Counted from the stretch's first letter, positions 46,623-55,420 are shown. The stretch: DNA of 64,000 nucleotides from Achromobacter seleniivolatilans (GCF_030864005.1 NZ_CP132976.1:806001-870000), one strand, 5' to 3'. Made by a program: numbers and translations. The notes: generated by a model from the sequence alone, not told the origin.

Positions 46623-47531
46623 ATGCGTAGCGTCCTGGAACTGGGCGCGCTTGCCTGCCTGATCGTACTAAGCCTGGCGGCATGTTCGCCTTTGACCGTG
46701 CTCAACGGCGCCGTGCCAGACCACGCCAGCCGCGTCGTGTCCGGCGTGCCTTACGGGCAGGATGCCCGCCAGCAGATGGACATCTACGCGCCGCCCGGCG
46801 TGGAAAAGCCGCCGGTGGTGGTCTTCTTCTATGGCGGCAGCTGGCAGAGCGGCTCCCGCGCCGACTACAAATTCGTGGGCGACGCCCTGGCCTCGCGCGG
46901 CATCATGGCCGTGATTGCGGACTACCGGCTCTATCCCCAGGTGTCGTACCCCGATTTTGTCGAAGACTCGGCGCGCGCGGTGGCCTGGGCTTTGCACCAT
47001 ATTGCCGAATACGGCGGCGACCCCGGCCGGGTCTTCGTGGCAGGCCATAGCGCGGGCGGTTACAACGCGGCCATGGTCGCGCTGGATGCCCGCTGGCTGG
47101 CGCGGTTTGATGCGTCGCCCGCCATGTTGCGCGGCTGGATCGGCATGGCAGGGCCGTATGACTTTCTGCCCATCGTGGCGCGCAGCCTGAAGCCGGTGTT
47201 CCATTTTCCGGACACCCCGCCAGATTCCCAGCCTATTGCCCACGTCAGCGCCAACGCGCCGCCCGCCTTGCTGATGGTGGGGCTGGCAGACACCACAGTC
47301 GATCCCGCCCGCAACACCGAGGGCCTGGCCGCCGCGTTGCAGGCCGCCCACGTGCCTGTCACGGTGGTGCGCTACGACCGCCTGGGCCACGCGCTACTGG
47401 CCGGCGCGCTGGCGCGGCCGTTGCGTTGGCGGGCGCCGGTTCTGGACGACCTGGCGGGTTTTGTGCTGGACAGGCCCGCATCTGTCCGCAACCAGCAAGC
47501 GCCCGTCGCGGCTGGACAGGGGCGGCAATGA
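46623..47531 (+). CDS. Alpha/beta hydrolase, probable lipoprotein
   Basis: This carboxylesterase-type protein of 302 residues has a lipobox (LSLAAC, Cys21), so it is probably anchored in a membrane and faces the periplasm. It has the oxyanion segment VFFYGGSWQSG, the nucleophile elbow GHSAGGYN and a final His region (YDRLGHALL). Its stop overlaps the next start (ATGA at 47528-47531). It opens a run of overlapping genes that modify and carry lipids, so an acyl ester substrate is a reasonable guess. Confidence 0.86.
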   Translation: MRSVLELGALACLIVLSLAACSPLTVLNGAVPDHASRVVSGVPYGQDARQQMDIYAPPGVEKPPVVVFFYGGSWQSGSRADYKFVGDALASRGIMAVIADYRLYPQVSYPDFVEDSARAVAWALHHIAEYGGDPGRVFVAGHSAGGYNAAMVALDARWLARFDASPAMLRGWIGMAGPYDFLPIVARSLKPVFHFPDTPPDSQPIAHVSANAPPALLMVGLADTTVDPARNTEGLAAALQAAHVPVTVVRYDRLGHALLAGALARPLRWRAPVLDDLAGFVLDRPASVRNQQAPVAAGQGRQ

Positions 47532-48373
47532 GAACGGCACGGATGCTAGCCCGGCAGTGTCCAGGCCTGCTGGGCGTGATGACGGTGTTGGTTTGGACAG
47601 TGCCGGCTACCGCCGCTGCGCCCGAACCATCGGGCAATCAGCATTTTCTGGGCATCGCCTATGCCACCGAGGACGGCCGCGAGCTTTACCGGGAAGAACA
47701 CTGGGTAAGCCGCAAGCAGGGCCGCGAGGCGCGTCTGGTGCAGTACCAATGTCCCGACGGCTCGCCGTTTGCCCGCAAGTGGGTGCGCGGCGCGACTGAT
47801 GATCCGGCCCCTGATTTCGACCTTTATGACCACCGCGACCAATACCGCGAAGGCGTGCGCCGCGCCGATGCGCAGCGCACCGGCGCCGCCCGCGAGGTCT
47901 ACGTCCAGAAGAGCGGTACGCAACGCCCGCAATCCGTGCCCGTGCCCGCGCAACCGGGCTTGGTGATCGATGCGGGGTTTGACGCCTATGTGCGCACGCA
48001 TTGGGCAGCGTTGCTGGCCTCGCAAGAACCCGTTGTGCCGTTTTTGGTACCCAGCCGGCTCGCCGTGTACGACCTGAAACTGAGCGGCGCTGAAAGCCGT
48101 CCGGCAACGGCAGCCGATGACGGCCCTGTCTACCGGTTTCGGCTGAAGCTTGACGCCTGGTACGGCTTTGCCACGCCCGCAGTGCTGATGACTTACACCG
48201 CGTCGGACCGCCGCCTGCGCCGCTTTGAAGGCGTCAGCAATATTCGCAGCGCCAATGGCGGATCGCTCAACGTGCGTATCGAGTTCCCGCCGTCGGAACG
48301 CTACGCCGCGCCCTCCCAGGAAGACATCAACGCCGCCGCCGCGCAGCCGTTGGTACCGCGCTGCGCCGGTTGA
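47528..48373 (+). CDS. Exported protein of unknown function in the lipid cluster
   Basis: I do not recognise this 281-residue protein. A signal peptide of about 30 residues (cleavage near VPATAAAPEP) directs it to the periplasm. The body is mixed alpha/beta with motifs EDGRELYREEHW and YRFRLKLDAWYGFATPAVLMTYTASDRRLRRFEG, which look like beta-strand repeats. Its start overlaps the hydrolase stop by 4 nt. A role in handling lipids at the envelope is suggested only by context. Confidence 0.75.
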   Translation: MRTARMLARQCPGLLGVMTVLVWTVPATAAAPEPSGNQHFLGIAYATEDGRELYREEHWVSRKQGREARLVQYQCPDGSPFARKWVRGATDDPAPDFDLYDHRDQYREGVRRADAQRTGAAREVYVQKSGTQRPQSVPVPAQPGLVIDAGFDAYVRTHWAALLASQEPVVPFLVPSRLAVYDLKLSGAESRPATAADDGPVYRFRLKLDAWYGFATPAVLMTYTASDRRLRRFEGVSNIRSANGGSLNVRIEFPPSERYAAPSQEDINAAAAQPLVPRCAG

Positions 48374-48514
48374 ATAAGGGTTTTTACTGATGAATCCAAT
48401 CGGTTGAGGCGTCCGTATATAGGGAAACGCCACAGGATTTCCGGGCCTGATGTCAGAGGCCCGTTCCTGGCTAGACCCATTGCGCCATCCACCTCCAAAA
48501 TCGGGAGAAAACCG

Positions 48515-49831
48515 ATGCGATCCCCCTCTAGCACCGAACGCCTGGCGTTGGATGATGCCTATGCTGCCGAGGCCGCCATGCCCTTTACCCTGACCGACCG
48601 GTTGCTGCGCCAGCGCCTGATGAACGGGCTGATCAGCCTGCAAGATGGATGGCTGATGATCGAAGATGCCATGGGCACGGTGGAAGTAGGTATGCCCGGC
48701 GCATCGCATGCCCGGCCGGTGCGCCTGCGCGTGCTGGACCCCGTTTTCTACCGCGCTGTGGCACGCAACGGGAGCGTGGGGGGAGGCGAGGCTTATGGCG
48801 ACGGCGCGTGGCAATGCGACGACTTGGTGGGCTTGATCCGGCTGCTGGTTCGCAATCGTGATCTGTTGGACCGTATGGAGTCCGGGCTGGCCCGCCTGGG
48901 CAGCTTGGCCATGCGCCTCTTGCATGCCCGCCGCCGCAATACGCTTGCGGGCAGCCGCCGCAATATCGCTGCGCATTACGACCTGGGCAATGCATTCTTC
49001 GGCTTGTTCCTGTCGCACGACATGATGTATTCGTCGGCGATGTGGCAGGGTGAAGACGACACGCTGGAACAGGCATCTACGCGCAAACTGGATGTGATCT
49101 GCCGCAAGCTGGACTTGCAGCCGGGCCAGCATGTGGTCGAAATCGGCACAGGCTGGGGCGGTTTTGCCTTGCACGCCGCTCGCCACTATGGCTGCCGCGT
49201 CACCACCACCACGATCTCTCGCGAGCAGCACGCGCTAGCCACGGAGCGCATCCGGCGCGCGGGCCTGCAATATCGCGTGGAGCTGCTGTTGCAGGACTAT
49301 CGCGACCTGCATGGCCAGTTCGACAAGCTGGTATCCATTGAGATGATCGAAGCGATCGGCGCGTCTTATATGCCTGCTTACTTTGCCAAGGTCGGCAATT
49401 TGCTCAAGCCGCAAGGCATGGCGCTGATCCAGGCCATCACGATTGAAGATCATCGCTATGAACAAGCGCTGAAATCGGTGGACTTCATCAAGCGCCATAT
49501 CTTTCCGGGCAGCTTTATGCCGTCGATCCAGGCGATGCTCAATGCCAAGACGCGCGCCAGCGATCTGAGTCTGGTGCATGTGGAGGATTTCGGGCTGTCC
49601 TATGCCCGCACGTTGCAGGCTTGGCGGCGGCGCTTCATGTCGCGTCTGGATGCCGTGCGCGGACAGGGATTTGATGAACGGTTCATCCGCCTGTGGGAGT
49701 TCTATCTGGCGTATTGTGAAGGCGGATTCCGCGAGCGCGCCATCGGCGTATCGCACCTGTTGCTGGCGCGTCCAGGGGCCGTGCCGGCCGCCTCGCGCTG
49801 GACATCGCAGGAGCCCACGGAGGCCGTATGA
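48515..49831 (+). CDS. CFA synthase-like SAM methyltransferase, altered active site
   Basis: This 438-residue protein has the CFA fold with SAM motif VVEIGTGWGG (207-216). Aligned with E. coli CFA synthase, the bicarbonate-site Cys is Ser174 (YSSAMW instead of YSCAxW) and the His is Gln306 (LIQAIT instead of LLHTIG); the Glu is kept (E279). It may therefore transfer a methyl or methylene group by a different route, as methyl-fatty-acid enzymes of this family do. GGGAG precedes the ATG. It overlaps DUF2878 by 4 nt. Confidence 0.88.
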   Translation: MRSPSSTERLALDDAYAAEAAMPFTLTDRLLRQRLMNGLISLQDGWLMIEDAMGTVEVGMPGASHARPVRLRVLDPVFYRAVARNGSVGGGEAYGDGAWQCDDLVGLIRLLVRNRDLLDRMESGLARLGSLAMRLLHARRRNTLAGSRRNIAAHYDLGNAFFGLFLSHDMMYSSAMWQGEDDTLEQASTRKLDVICRKLDLQPGQHVVEIGTGWGGFALHAARHYGCRVTTTTISREQHALATERIRRAGLQYRVELLLQDYRDLHGQFDKLVSIEMIEAIGASYMPAYFAKVGNLLKPQGMALIQAITIEDHRYEQALKSVDFIKRHIFPGSFMPSIQAMLNAKTRASDLSLVHVEDFGLSYARTLQAWRRRFMSRLDAVRGQGFDERFIRLWEFYLAYCEGGFRERAIGVSHLLLARPGAVPAASRWTSQEPTEAV

Positions 49832-50388
49832 GGTTCTGGGCCAATCTGATCGGATACCAAGTCGTCTGGTTCGGCGCCGTGATCGGCGCCGGCCGGGGTT
49901 CGCCTTGGCCCGGTGTGGTCCTGGCGGCGATATTCGTGGCGGGGCAGGCCTGGGTATCGCGCAGCCCGCGTGCGGACCTGCGTCTGGTGGCCGTGGCGTT
50001 CTGTTGCGGGCTGGCGCTGGATGGCCTGCTGGCTGCCAGCGGCTGGGCGCAATACGCGACGCCATCGCCAGCCCTGCCAGTAGCCGGCGCACCGATCTGG
50101 ATATTGGCCTTGTGGGCGGCGTTTGCCATGACGTTCAACCATTCGTTGACCTATGTGCGCGACCGGCCAGCGCTGGGCGCATTGCTTGGCCTGATCGGCG
50201 GCCCCCTGGCGTATTGGGGCGCGGGCCATGCCTGGGGAGCGATGGCGTTTGATCCCCCCGTGTGGCGCAGCCTGTTGTGGTTAGCGCTGGGGTGGGCGCT
50301 GGCGATGCTTCTGTTGTGCCGTCTTGCAAGCCGCTGGGAACGCGAGTTGCGGCGGCCAGTGGGTCCGGCAACGGGGGCAACGCAATGA
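49828..50388 (+). CDS. DUF2878 membrane protein
   Basis: This 186-residue integral membrane protein has about five hydrophobic helices and features of DUF2878 (NLIGYQVVWFGAVIG at the N-terminus, WAAFAMTFNHSLTYV, GGPLAYWGAGHAWG). The family has no proven function but recurs beside CFA-like methyltransferases and DUF1295 proteins. It overlaps both neighbours by 4 nt (ATGA), so it is translated together with them. Confidence 0.87.
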   Translation: MRFWANLIGYQVVWFGAVIGAGRGSPWPGVVLAAIFVAGQAWVSRSPRADLRLVAVAFCCGLALDGLLAASGWAQYATPSPALPVAGAPIWILALWAAFAMTFNHSLTYVRDRPALGALLGLIGGPLAYWGAGHAWGAMAFDPPVWRSLLWLALGWALAMLLLCRLASRWERELRRPVGPATGATQ

Positions 50389-51221
50389 ATCTGAGCATGC
50401 AAATTCTGATGGTGGCGGTCGTGGCCATTGTGCTGATGACGGCCGGATGGCGCTGGCAGCGCCGCCACGATAACGCCGGGATCGTCGACGTCTTATGGGC
50501 GTCTGGCGTGGGGGCAGGGGCGGTGTTGATTGCGCTGACCGGCGCAGGGGCTGCTGCGCCGCGCATCTTGTTGGCGATACTCGGTGGCGCATGGGCAGGC
50601 CGCCTGGCCCTGCACATTTGGCGGCGCGTGCGCGATGCCGAAGAAGACGGTCGCTACCGCGCCCTGCGCGCGCACTGGCACGGAAACCAAGGCAAGTTTT
50701 ACCTGTTCTTCCTGTTTCAGGCGGGGCTGGTCCTGCTGTTTACGCTGCCGTTCATTGCTGTGGGCGCCAACCCCGAGCCTGGCATGACACTGTGGTTGTG
50801 GGCGGGTCTGCTGATCTGGCTTGCCGCCGTTGCCGGAGAAACGCTGGCCGATCGGCAACTGACCGCGTTTCGCGCAGACCCGGCCAACAAAGGCCAGACC
50901 TGCCGCCGCGGCTTGTGGCGGTATTCACGTCACCCGAATTACTTCTTTGAATGGCTGCATTGGTTCGCCTATGTGGCGCTGGCTGCGGGGTCGCCCATCG
51001 GCTGGCTGGCTTGGCTGGGGCCGGTCGTGATGTTTATTTTTCTGCGCTGGATCAGCGGCATTCCCTATACCGAAGCGCAATCACTGCGTACCCGGGGGGA
51101 AGACTACCGCCAGTACCAGCGCACGACGCCGATGCTGTTTCCGTGGTTTCCAAAGTCCGATCCCGATTCCAAATCTGCCGCAGCAAAACCCGAAGAACCC
51201 GACATCAGGGGTATGAAATGA
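50385..51221 (+). CDS. DUF1295 / steroid-reductase-like membrane protein
   Basis: This 278-residue membrane protein has about six helices and the C-terminal DUF1295 signature GLWRYSRHPNYFFEWLHWFAYV, related to the 5-alpha-reductase and isoprenylcysteine methyltransferase folds. The family members are presumed NADPH-dependent reductases of lipid double bonds. Next to two methyltransferases it could reduce a methylene intermediate to a methyl branch; this is inference. It starts inside the DUF2878 stop and overlaps the next gene by 4 nt. The last 25 residues are hydrophilic. Confidence 0.88.
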   Translation: MNLSMQILMVAVVAIVLMTAGWRWQRRHDNAGIVDVLWASGVGAGAVLIALTGAGAAAPRILLAILGGAWAGRLALHIWRRVRDAEEDGRYRALRAHWHGNQGKFYLFFLFQAGLVLLFTLPFIAVGANPEPGMTLWLWAGLLIWLAAVAGETLADRQLTAFRADPANKGQTCRRGLWRYSRHPNYFFEWLHWFAYVALAAGSPIGWLAWLGPVVMFIFLRWISGIPYTEAQSLRTRGEDYRQYQRTTPMLFPWFPKSDPDSKSAAAKPEEPDIRGMK

Positions 51222-52303
51222 ACACAGCCACGTTAAGCAATACGCAATTGCCTGCCGATCGTCCGGCGCCCGGCTTGCTGGGTTTGGCGGAACGTGGATT
51301 GGTTCCAGATGAGGTCTTGCGGCTAGGCATACGCCGCCTGTGCGCTGACCGCTTGCGGGACGAACGCTTGGGCGGACCGTCCGCGCAGGCGCGCCGTTAC
51401 CAAGACTTGGTGAAGCAGCTGCGTCACAGCCCGTTGGCGATTCATACAGATGCCGCCAACACGCAGCACTATGAGCTGCCGGCAGATTTCTTCAAATTGT
51501 GCCTGGGCCACCGACTGAAGTATTCGGGGTGCTATTACGCCACGGGCCGCGAAACGCTGGATCAAGCCGAATCCGCGATGTTGGAGCTGTATGGCATCCG
51601 CGCCGAACTCGCCGACGGCCAACGCATTCTGGAACTCGGTTGCGGGTGGGGCTCGCTGACCTTGTGGATGGCCGAGCGCTATCCGCATGCGCGCATTACG
51701 GCCGTGTCCAACTCGGCCTCGCAACGCCTGCACATCCAGCACCAATGTCAGCAACGCGGCTTGAATAATGTCGAGGTCATCACCTGCGACGTGAATACGC
51801 TGCAACTGCCGCAGGCGGAGTTTGACCGGTGCGTCTCGGTCGAGATGTTTGAGCACATGCGCAATTATCAGGATCTGCTGTCGCGCATCGGGTCCTGGCT
51901 GCGGCCCGCTGGCAAACTGTTCGTGCACATCTTTGCGCACCGCAGCCTGATGTACCCGTTTGAGACCGAAGGCGCGGACAACTGGCTGGGCCGCCACTTC
52001 TTTACGGGCGGCATCATGCCGTCCGTGGATACCTTGCTGTGGTTTCAGGGCGACTTGCGGATTGACGCGCGCTGGATGGTGGACGGCGGCCACTACGAGC
52101 GCACTGCCAACCATTGGCTGGCGAATCAGGATGCCAACCGCGATGCCGCCATGCAGGTGTTGGCCCAAGCCTACGGCGCGCCGCTGGCGGCGCTGTGGTT
52201 TCAGCGTTGGCGCATGTTCTGGATGGCATGCGCCGAGCTGTTTGGCTATCAGCACGGGCAAGAATGGCTGGTCGCCCACTATCGCTTCACTCGCCCTGAT
52301 TGA
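51218..52303 (+). CDS. CFA/coclaurine N-methyltransferase-like SAM methyltransferase
   Basis: This SAM methyltransferase of 361 residues has the motif LELGCGWGSLTLW (138-150). It resembles the plant coclaurine N-methyltransferase branch of the CFA superfamily, with C105 (YSGCYY), E212 (FEHMRNYQ) and H237 (FVHIFAH) near the expected bicarbonate-site positions. It lacks the long N-terminal domain of typical CFA synthases. The start at 51218 overlaps the DUF1295 stop by 4 nt, and the lipocalin follows with a 14-bp gap. Confidence 0.88.
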   Translation: MNTATLSNTQLPADRPAPGLLGLAERGLVPDEVLRLGIRRLCADRLRDERLGGPSAQARRYQDLVKQLRHSPLAIHTDAANTQHYELPADFFKLCLGHRLKYSGCYYATGRETLDQAESAMLELYGIRAELADGQRILELGCGWGSLTLWMAERYPHARITAVSNSASQRLHIQHQCQQRGLNNVEVITCDVNTLQLPQAEFDRCVSVEMFEHMRNYQDLLSRIGSWLRPAGKLFVHIFAHRSLMYPFETEGADNWLGRHFFTGGIMPSVDTLLWFQGDLRIDARWMVDGGHYERTANHWLANQDANRDAAMQVLAQAYGAPLAALWFQRWRMFWMACAELFGYQHGQEWLVAHYRFTRPD

Positions 52304-52317
52304 AAGAAAGGACTGCC

Positions 52318-52857
52318 ATGCGCAAGATCGTTTGTTCCTCAATCATGGCCTTGGCGGCGTTGGCCGGGTGCAGCAGCCCGCCGCCCATGCCGCCCGTCGC
52401 ACAGGTGGACATCAACCGGTTCATGGGCGATTGGTATGTCATCGCTGGCATTCCCAGTTGGCCCGAGCGCAAGTCGTTCAATGCGGTCGAGTCCTACGCC
52501 TTGCTGCCGGATGGCCGCATACAGACCACCTTCCGCTACCGCCACGGCAGCTTTGACGCCGATCTGGAAACCATGCACCCGGTGGGCACCGTGCAACCGG
52601 GCACGGGCAACGCGATTTGGGGCATGCAGTTCATCTGGCCCATTCAGGCCGAGTATGTGATTGCGTACCTGGACGACAATTATCAGCAAACGATCATCGG
52701 GCGCTCCAAGCGCGACTATGTCTGGATCATGGCGCGCACACCTAGCCTGCCTGATGCGGACTACGCGAAGCTCGTCGATAAAGTGCGTGAACTGGGTTAT
52801 GACACGACCCAGCTGCGTCTGGTCCCCCAGCGCTGGCCAGACACCAAAGCTCCTTGA
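52318..52857 (+). CDS. Lipocalin family lipoprotein (Blc-like)
   Basis: This 179-residue outer-membrane-type lipocalin has a lipobox LAGCSS near residue 18, the lipocalin first motif INRFMGDWYVIAGIP and the strand pairs FRYRHGSFDADLETMHP and YVIAYLDDNYQQTIIGRS. Lipocalins bind hydrophobic ligands such as fatty acids or lysophospholipids in a beta-barrel. The start at 52318 has AGGA 5-6 nt upstream; an alternative start at 52300 overlaps the previous gene. It closes the lipid cluster and may carry its product. Confidence 0.92.
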   Translation: MRKIVCSSIMALAALAGCSSPPPMPPVAQVDINRFMGDWYVIAGIPSWPERKSFNAVESYALLPDGRIQTTFRYRHGSFDADLETMHPVGTVQPGTGNAIWGMQFIWPIQAEYVIAYLDDNYQQTIIGRSKRDYVWIMARTPSLPDADYAKLVDKVRELGYDTTQLRLVPQRWPDTKAP

Positions 52858-53075
52858 TCGCATACCAAATACCGTTACGCGGAATCTTTAGCCCCGTCGT
52901 CCGGGCGCACCGGGATATCCCTAGATAGCCCATTCGCGGTATTGCATACAACATACTGGCAATGTGACCGCCGCCGTTCGGCATGCGGCCTGTGCGTCCT
53001 TCCCCCATTCCTTGTTCTGCCACGCGGCGCTTGCCTGGGCGCACGCGGGGTCTTTCCCTTTGCTCGGAGAGCCGT

Positions 53076-54062
53076 ATGCGATTTACCCGCCGCCATGCCC
53101 TGGGTGCGCTTGCCGCGCTGCCCCTGATGTCTCGCCCCGTTTGGGCACAGAACACCTTTCCCGCCCGTCCCGTCCGCCTGCTGGTGGGCTTTGCGCCCGG
53201 CGGCCTGACCGACATTGCGGCGCGCGCGCTGGCCGAACGCATGAGCAAGATATTGAAGAGCAATGTGGTGGTAGAGAACCGCCCGGGCGGCCAGGCCATC
53301 ATCGCTACCGTGGCCGTGGCGCGTGCGGAACCCGATGGTTATACGCTGGGCTTTGCCGGCACCAACGGGATGATCCTGAATCCCTTGCTGTACAACAATC
53401 TGCCGTACCAGGCATCTGACTTCAAACAGCTGGGGTCCATGGGTAAATCTCCCATGCTGCTGATCGTTCACCCCGATCTGGGCGTGAAAAACGTGCAGGA
53501 ATTTATTGCGCTTGCCAAGAAAAAACCCGGCGATCTGACCTGCGCGCACGCAGGCCGCGGCGTGATCAACCATCTGGCGCTGCTGCACTTTCAATCCAAG
53601 ACCGGCACGCAGTTTCAAGACGTGCCGTACAAGGGCAGCGGCCCCGCGCTGCTGGACCTGATGGCCGGCACCGTGCAGAGCACGTTCGACTTTCCGACGT
53701 CGGCGCTGCCCAACATCAAGGCGGGCAAGTTGCAGGTGCTGGCCGTCACGGCAGACAAACGCTTGTCCAGTCTGCCAGACGTGCCCACCATGAAAGAGGC
53801 GGGCGTGGACGATTTTGAACTGTATACGCGCATGATGATTTCCGGCCCCGCCGCCATGCCCGCAGACGTGGTCAAAGTGCTTGAGAACGCCGTGCGTGAA
53901 GGCACAAACGATCCCAGTCTGGTACAACAATTTACCGATCAGGGCGTGACCGTGGAATTCACGTCATCTGCTGATCTGGACAAAGTCATCGCCGACGAAT
54001 CCGCCATGTGGGCCCAGGTCATCAAGGCCAATGGCGTGCCCAAGACCGATCTGAAAGCATAA
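53076..54062 (+). CDS. Bug family tripartite tricarboxylate transporter receptor
   Basis: This periplasmic receptor of 328 residues has a twin-arginine-like leader (MRFTRRHALGALAALPLM) with cleavage near residue 24 (VWAQNTFPA) and Bug signatures PVRLLVGFAPGGLTDIAAR, VENRPGGQAIIA, AEPDGYTLGFAG and VPYKGSGPALLDL. GGAGAG precedes the ATG. It is an orphan with no TctAB partners. It lies 9 bp before the thioesterase-like gene, so they form a unit. Confidence 0.93.
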   Translation: MRFTRRHALGALAALPLMSRPVWAQNTFPARPVRLLVGFAPGGLTDIAARALAERMSKILKSNVVVENRPGGQAIIATVAVARAEPDGYTLGFAGTNGMILNPLLYNNLPYQASDFKQLGSMGKSPMLLIVHPDLGVKNVQEFIALAKKKPGDLTCAHAGRGVINHLALLHFQSKTGTQFQDVPYKGSGPALLDLMAGTVQSTFDFPTSALPNIKAGKLQVLAVTADKRLSSLPDVPTMKEAGVDDFELYTRMMISGPAAMPADVVKVLENAVREGTNDPSLVQQFTDQGVTVEFTSSADLDKVIADESAMWAQVIKANGVPKTDLKA

Positions 54063-54071
54063 GGACGCACT

Positions 54072-55361
54072 GTGACCGAACAGCCCCGTATTTCCGTCAG
54101 CCCTGAATTCGCCTTGATCGATGTCTCGCGAGAGATCCGCATTGACGGCTTTCCCGCCTACTCCTTCATCACCGTCACCGCCAGCATGCAGATGTGCGGC
54201 GCGCCGTGGCGGTCGCAAGCCGTGTTCATGGCGGGCCACGACGGCAGCCTGGACCTGGGCCGCGACAGCCCCGTGTCCGGCAGCTACGCCGAACCCTCGG
54301 CCATGGGCATCGTTTGGTCCATGGTGTGCGAAGACATGAGCCGCGTGGTGTTCCCGCCAGACCGCACCGAGCCGCTGGTCATTCAGATCGAAGCCACGGA
54401 CGGCAAGCAAAGCGCATCCGCGCAACTGGTGCAGGACTTTCTGGAAGAAGGCGTAACCCACCGCGCCGTGCGTGAAAACGTTGGCGGCATGGCGCTGTCT
54501 GGTGAACTCTATACGCCCGCCGGACCCGGACCGCATCCGCTGGTGATCTACATGAACGGCTCGTCTGGCGGCGTCAACGCCCCGCGCGCCGCGCTGTTTG
54601 CCGCACGCGGTTTTCAGTGCCTGGCGCTGGCCATCTTCAACTACGAAGGCCGGCCGAAATACCTGAACGACATGCCGCTGGAATACTTCGAGCATGTGCT
54701 GCGCTGGGCGCGCGCAGAGCTTGCGCCGCGCGACGGTTTTGTGGCGCTGTCCGGCATCAGCCGCGGCGGCGAGACATCGCTGTTGGTGGCTTCGCACTAT
54801 CCTGAACTGGTCAGCGCAGTCGTCGCATACGTGCCGTCGCCGGTGACGCATGGCGTGGTCAGCGCCGGTTCGCCCGGCACGGGCCGTAACGCGCAAGTCT
54901 GGACCAAGGCTGGCGAACCGTTGCCGCATCTGTGGCAAGACAACGCCAGCGCCGATTGGGAGGCCGCCTATGCCTCAGAGCCGCCTTATCGCCAGACACA
55001 CGCCTTCTTGAGCGCGACCCGCGACAGCGCCGCGTTCGAGCGCGCCCGCATTCCGGTGGAACGTTTCCCGGGGCCTGTCATGCTGGTCAGCGCATCGGAC
55101 GATGGCTTCTGGCCCAGCACTGCCTATTCAGAAATAGTGATGCGCCAGCGCCAGGCGCACGGCTTGCCTACGTTTCATCACGTCTGCATGGGGGCAGGGC
55201 ATCACGTGCACTATCCCTACTTGCCCGCCACGCTGATCAGCAAACCGCACGCGATGTCGGGTTTGCTGCTGGACGCGGGCGGTACGCCAGCGGCCAATGC
55301 CGCAGGTAACGAGGGGTCGTATCTGGCCGTGTTGGAGTTCTTGGGCCGGGCGGCGGGGTAG
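54072..55361 (+). CDS. BAAT/acyl-CoA thioester hydrolase-like protein
   Basis: This 429-residue protein combines an N-terminal BAAT-type beta-sandwich (VSREIRIDGFPAYSFITVTASM, residues about 17-38 onward) with a C-terminal alpha/beta hydrolase bearing the nucleophile region SGISRGGETS and a final GAGHHVHYPYLP. In animals these enzymes hydrolyse acyl-CoA thioesters or conjugate bile acids to glycine/taurine. GTG at 54072 has AAGGA upstream. The partner Bug receptor suggests an imported carboxylate that is activated to a CoA ester. A long palindrome follows at 55383. Confidence 0.85.
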   Translation: MTEQPRISVSPEFALIDVSREIRIDGFPAYSFITVTASMQMCGAPWRSQAVFMAGHDGSLDLGRDSPVSGSYAEPSAMGIVWSMVCEDMSRVVFPPDRTEPLVIQIEATDGKQSASAQLVQDFLEEGVTHRAVRENVGGMALSGELYTPAGPGPHPLVIYMNGSSGGVNAPRAALFAARGFQCLALAIFNYEGRPKYLNDMPLEYFEHVLRWARAELAPRDGFVALSGISRGGETSLLVASHYPELVSAVVAYVPSPVTHGVVSAGSPGTGRNAQVWTKAGEPLPHLWQDNASADWEAAYASEPPYRQTHAFLSATRDSAAFERARIPVERFPGPVMLVSASDDGFWPSTAYSEIVMRQRQAHGLPTFHHVCMGAGHHVHYPYLPATLISKPHAMSGLLLDAGGTPAANAAGNEGSYLAVLEFLGRAAG

Positions 55362-55382
55362 GGCGAAATCTTCTTCAGCGCA

Positions 55383-55420
55383 TCAACGACTGAAGGCAGC
55401 ATGCTGCCTCCAGTCGTTGA
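55383..55420. repeat. 38-bp near-perfect palindrome between convergent genes
   Basis: TCAACGACTG (55383-55392) pairs with CAGTCGTTGA (55411-55420), and the inside is the palindrome AGGCAGCATGCTGCCT (55394-55409) separated by one A/C mismatch. The arms are 19 bp with no loop sequence. It may act as a bidirectional terminator, but no T-run follows on either strand. Confidence 0.8.

Noticed and set aside
47546..49231. A 561-codon antisense frame over the lipid cluster
   Set aside because: It crosses two clearly coding genes, has no ribosome site and shows no domain.
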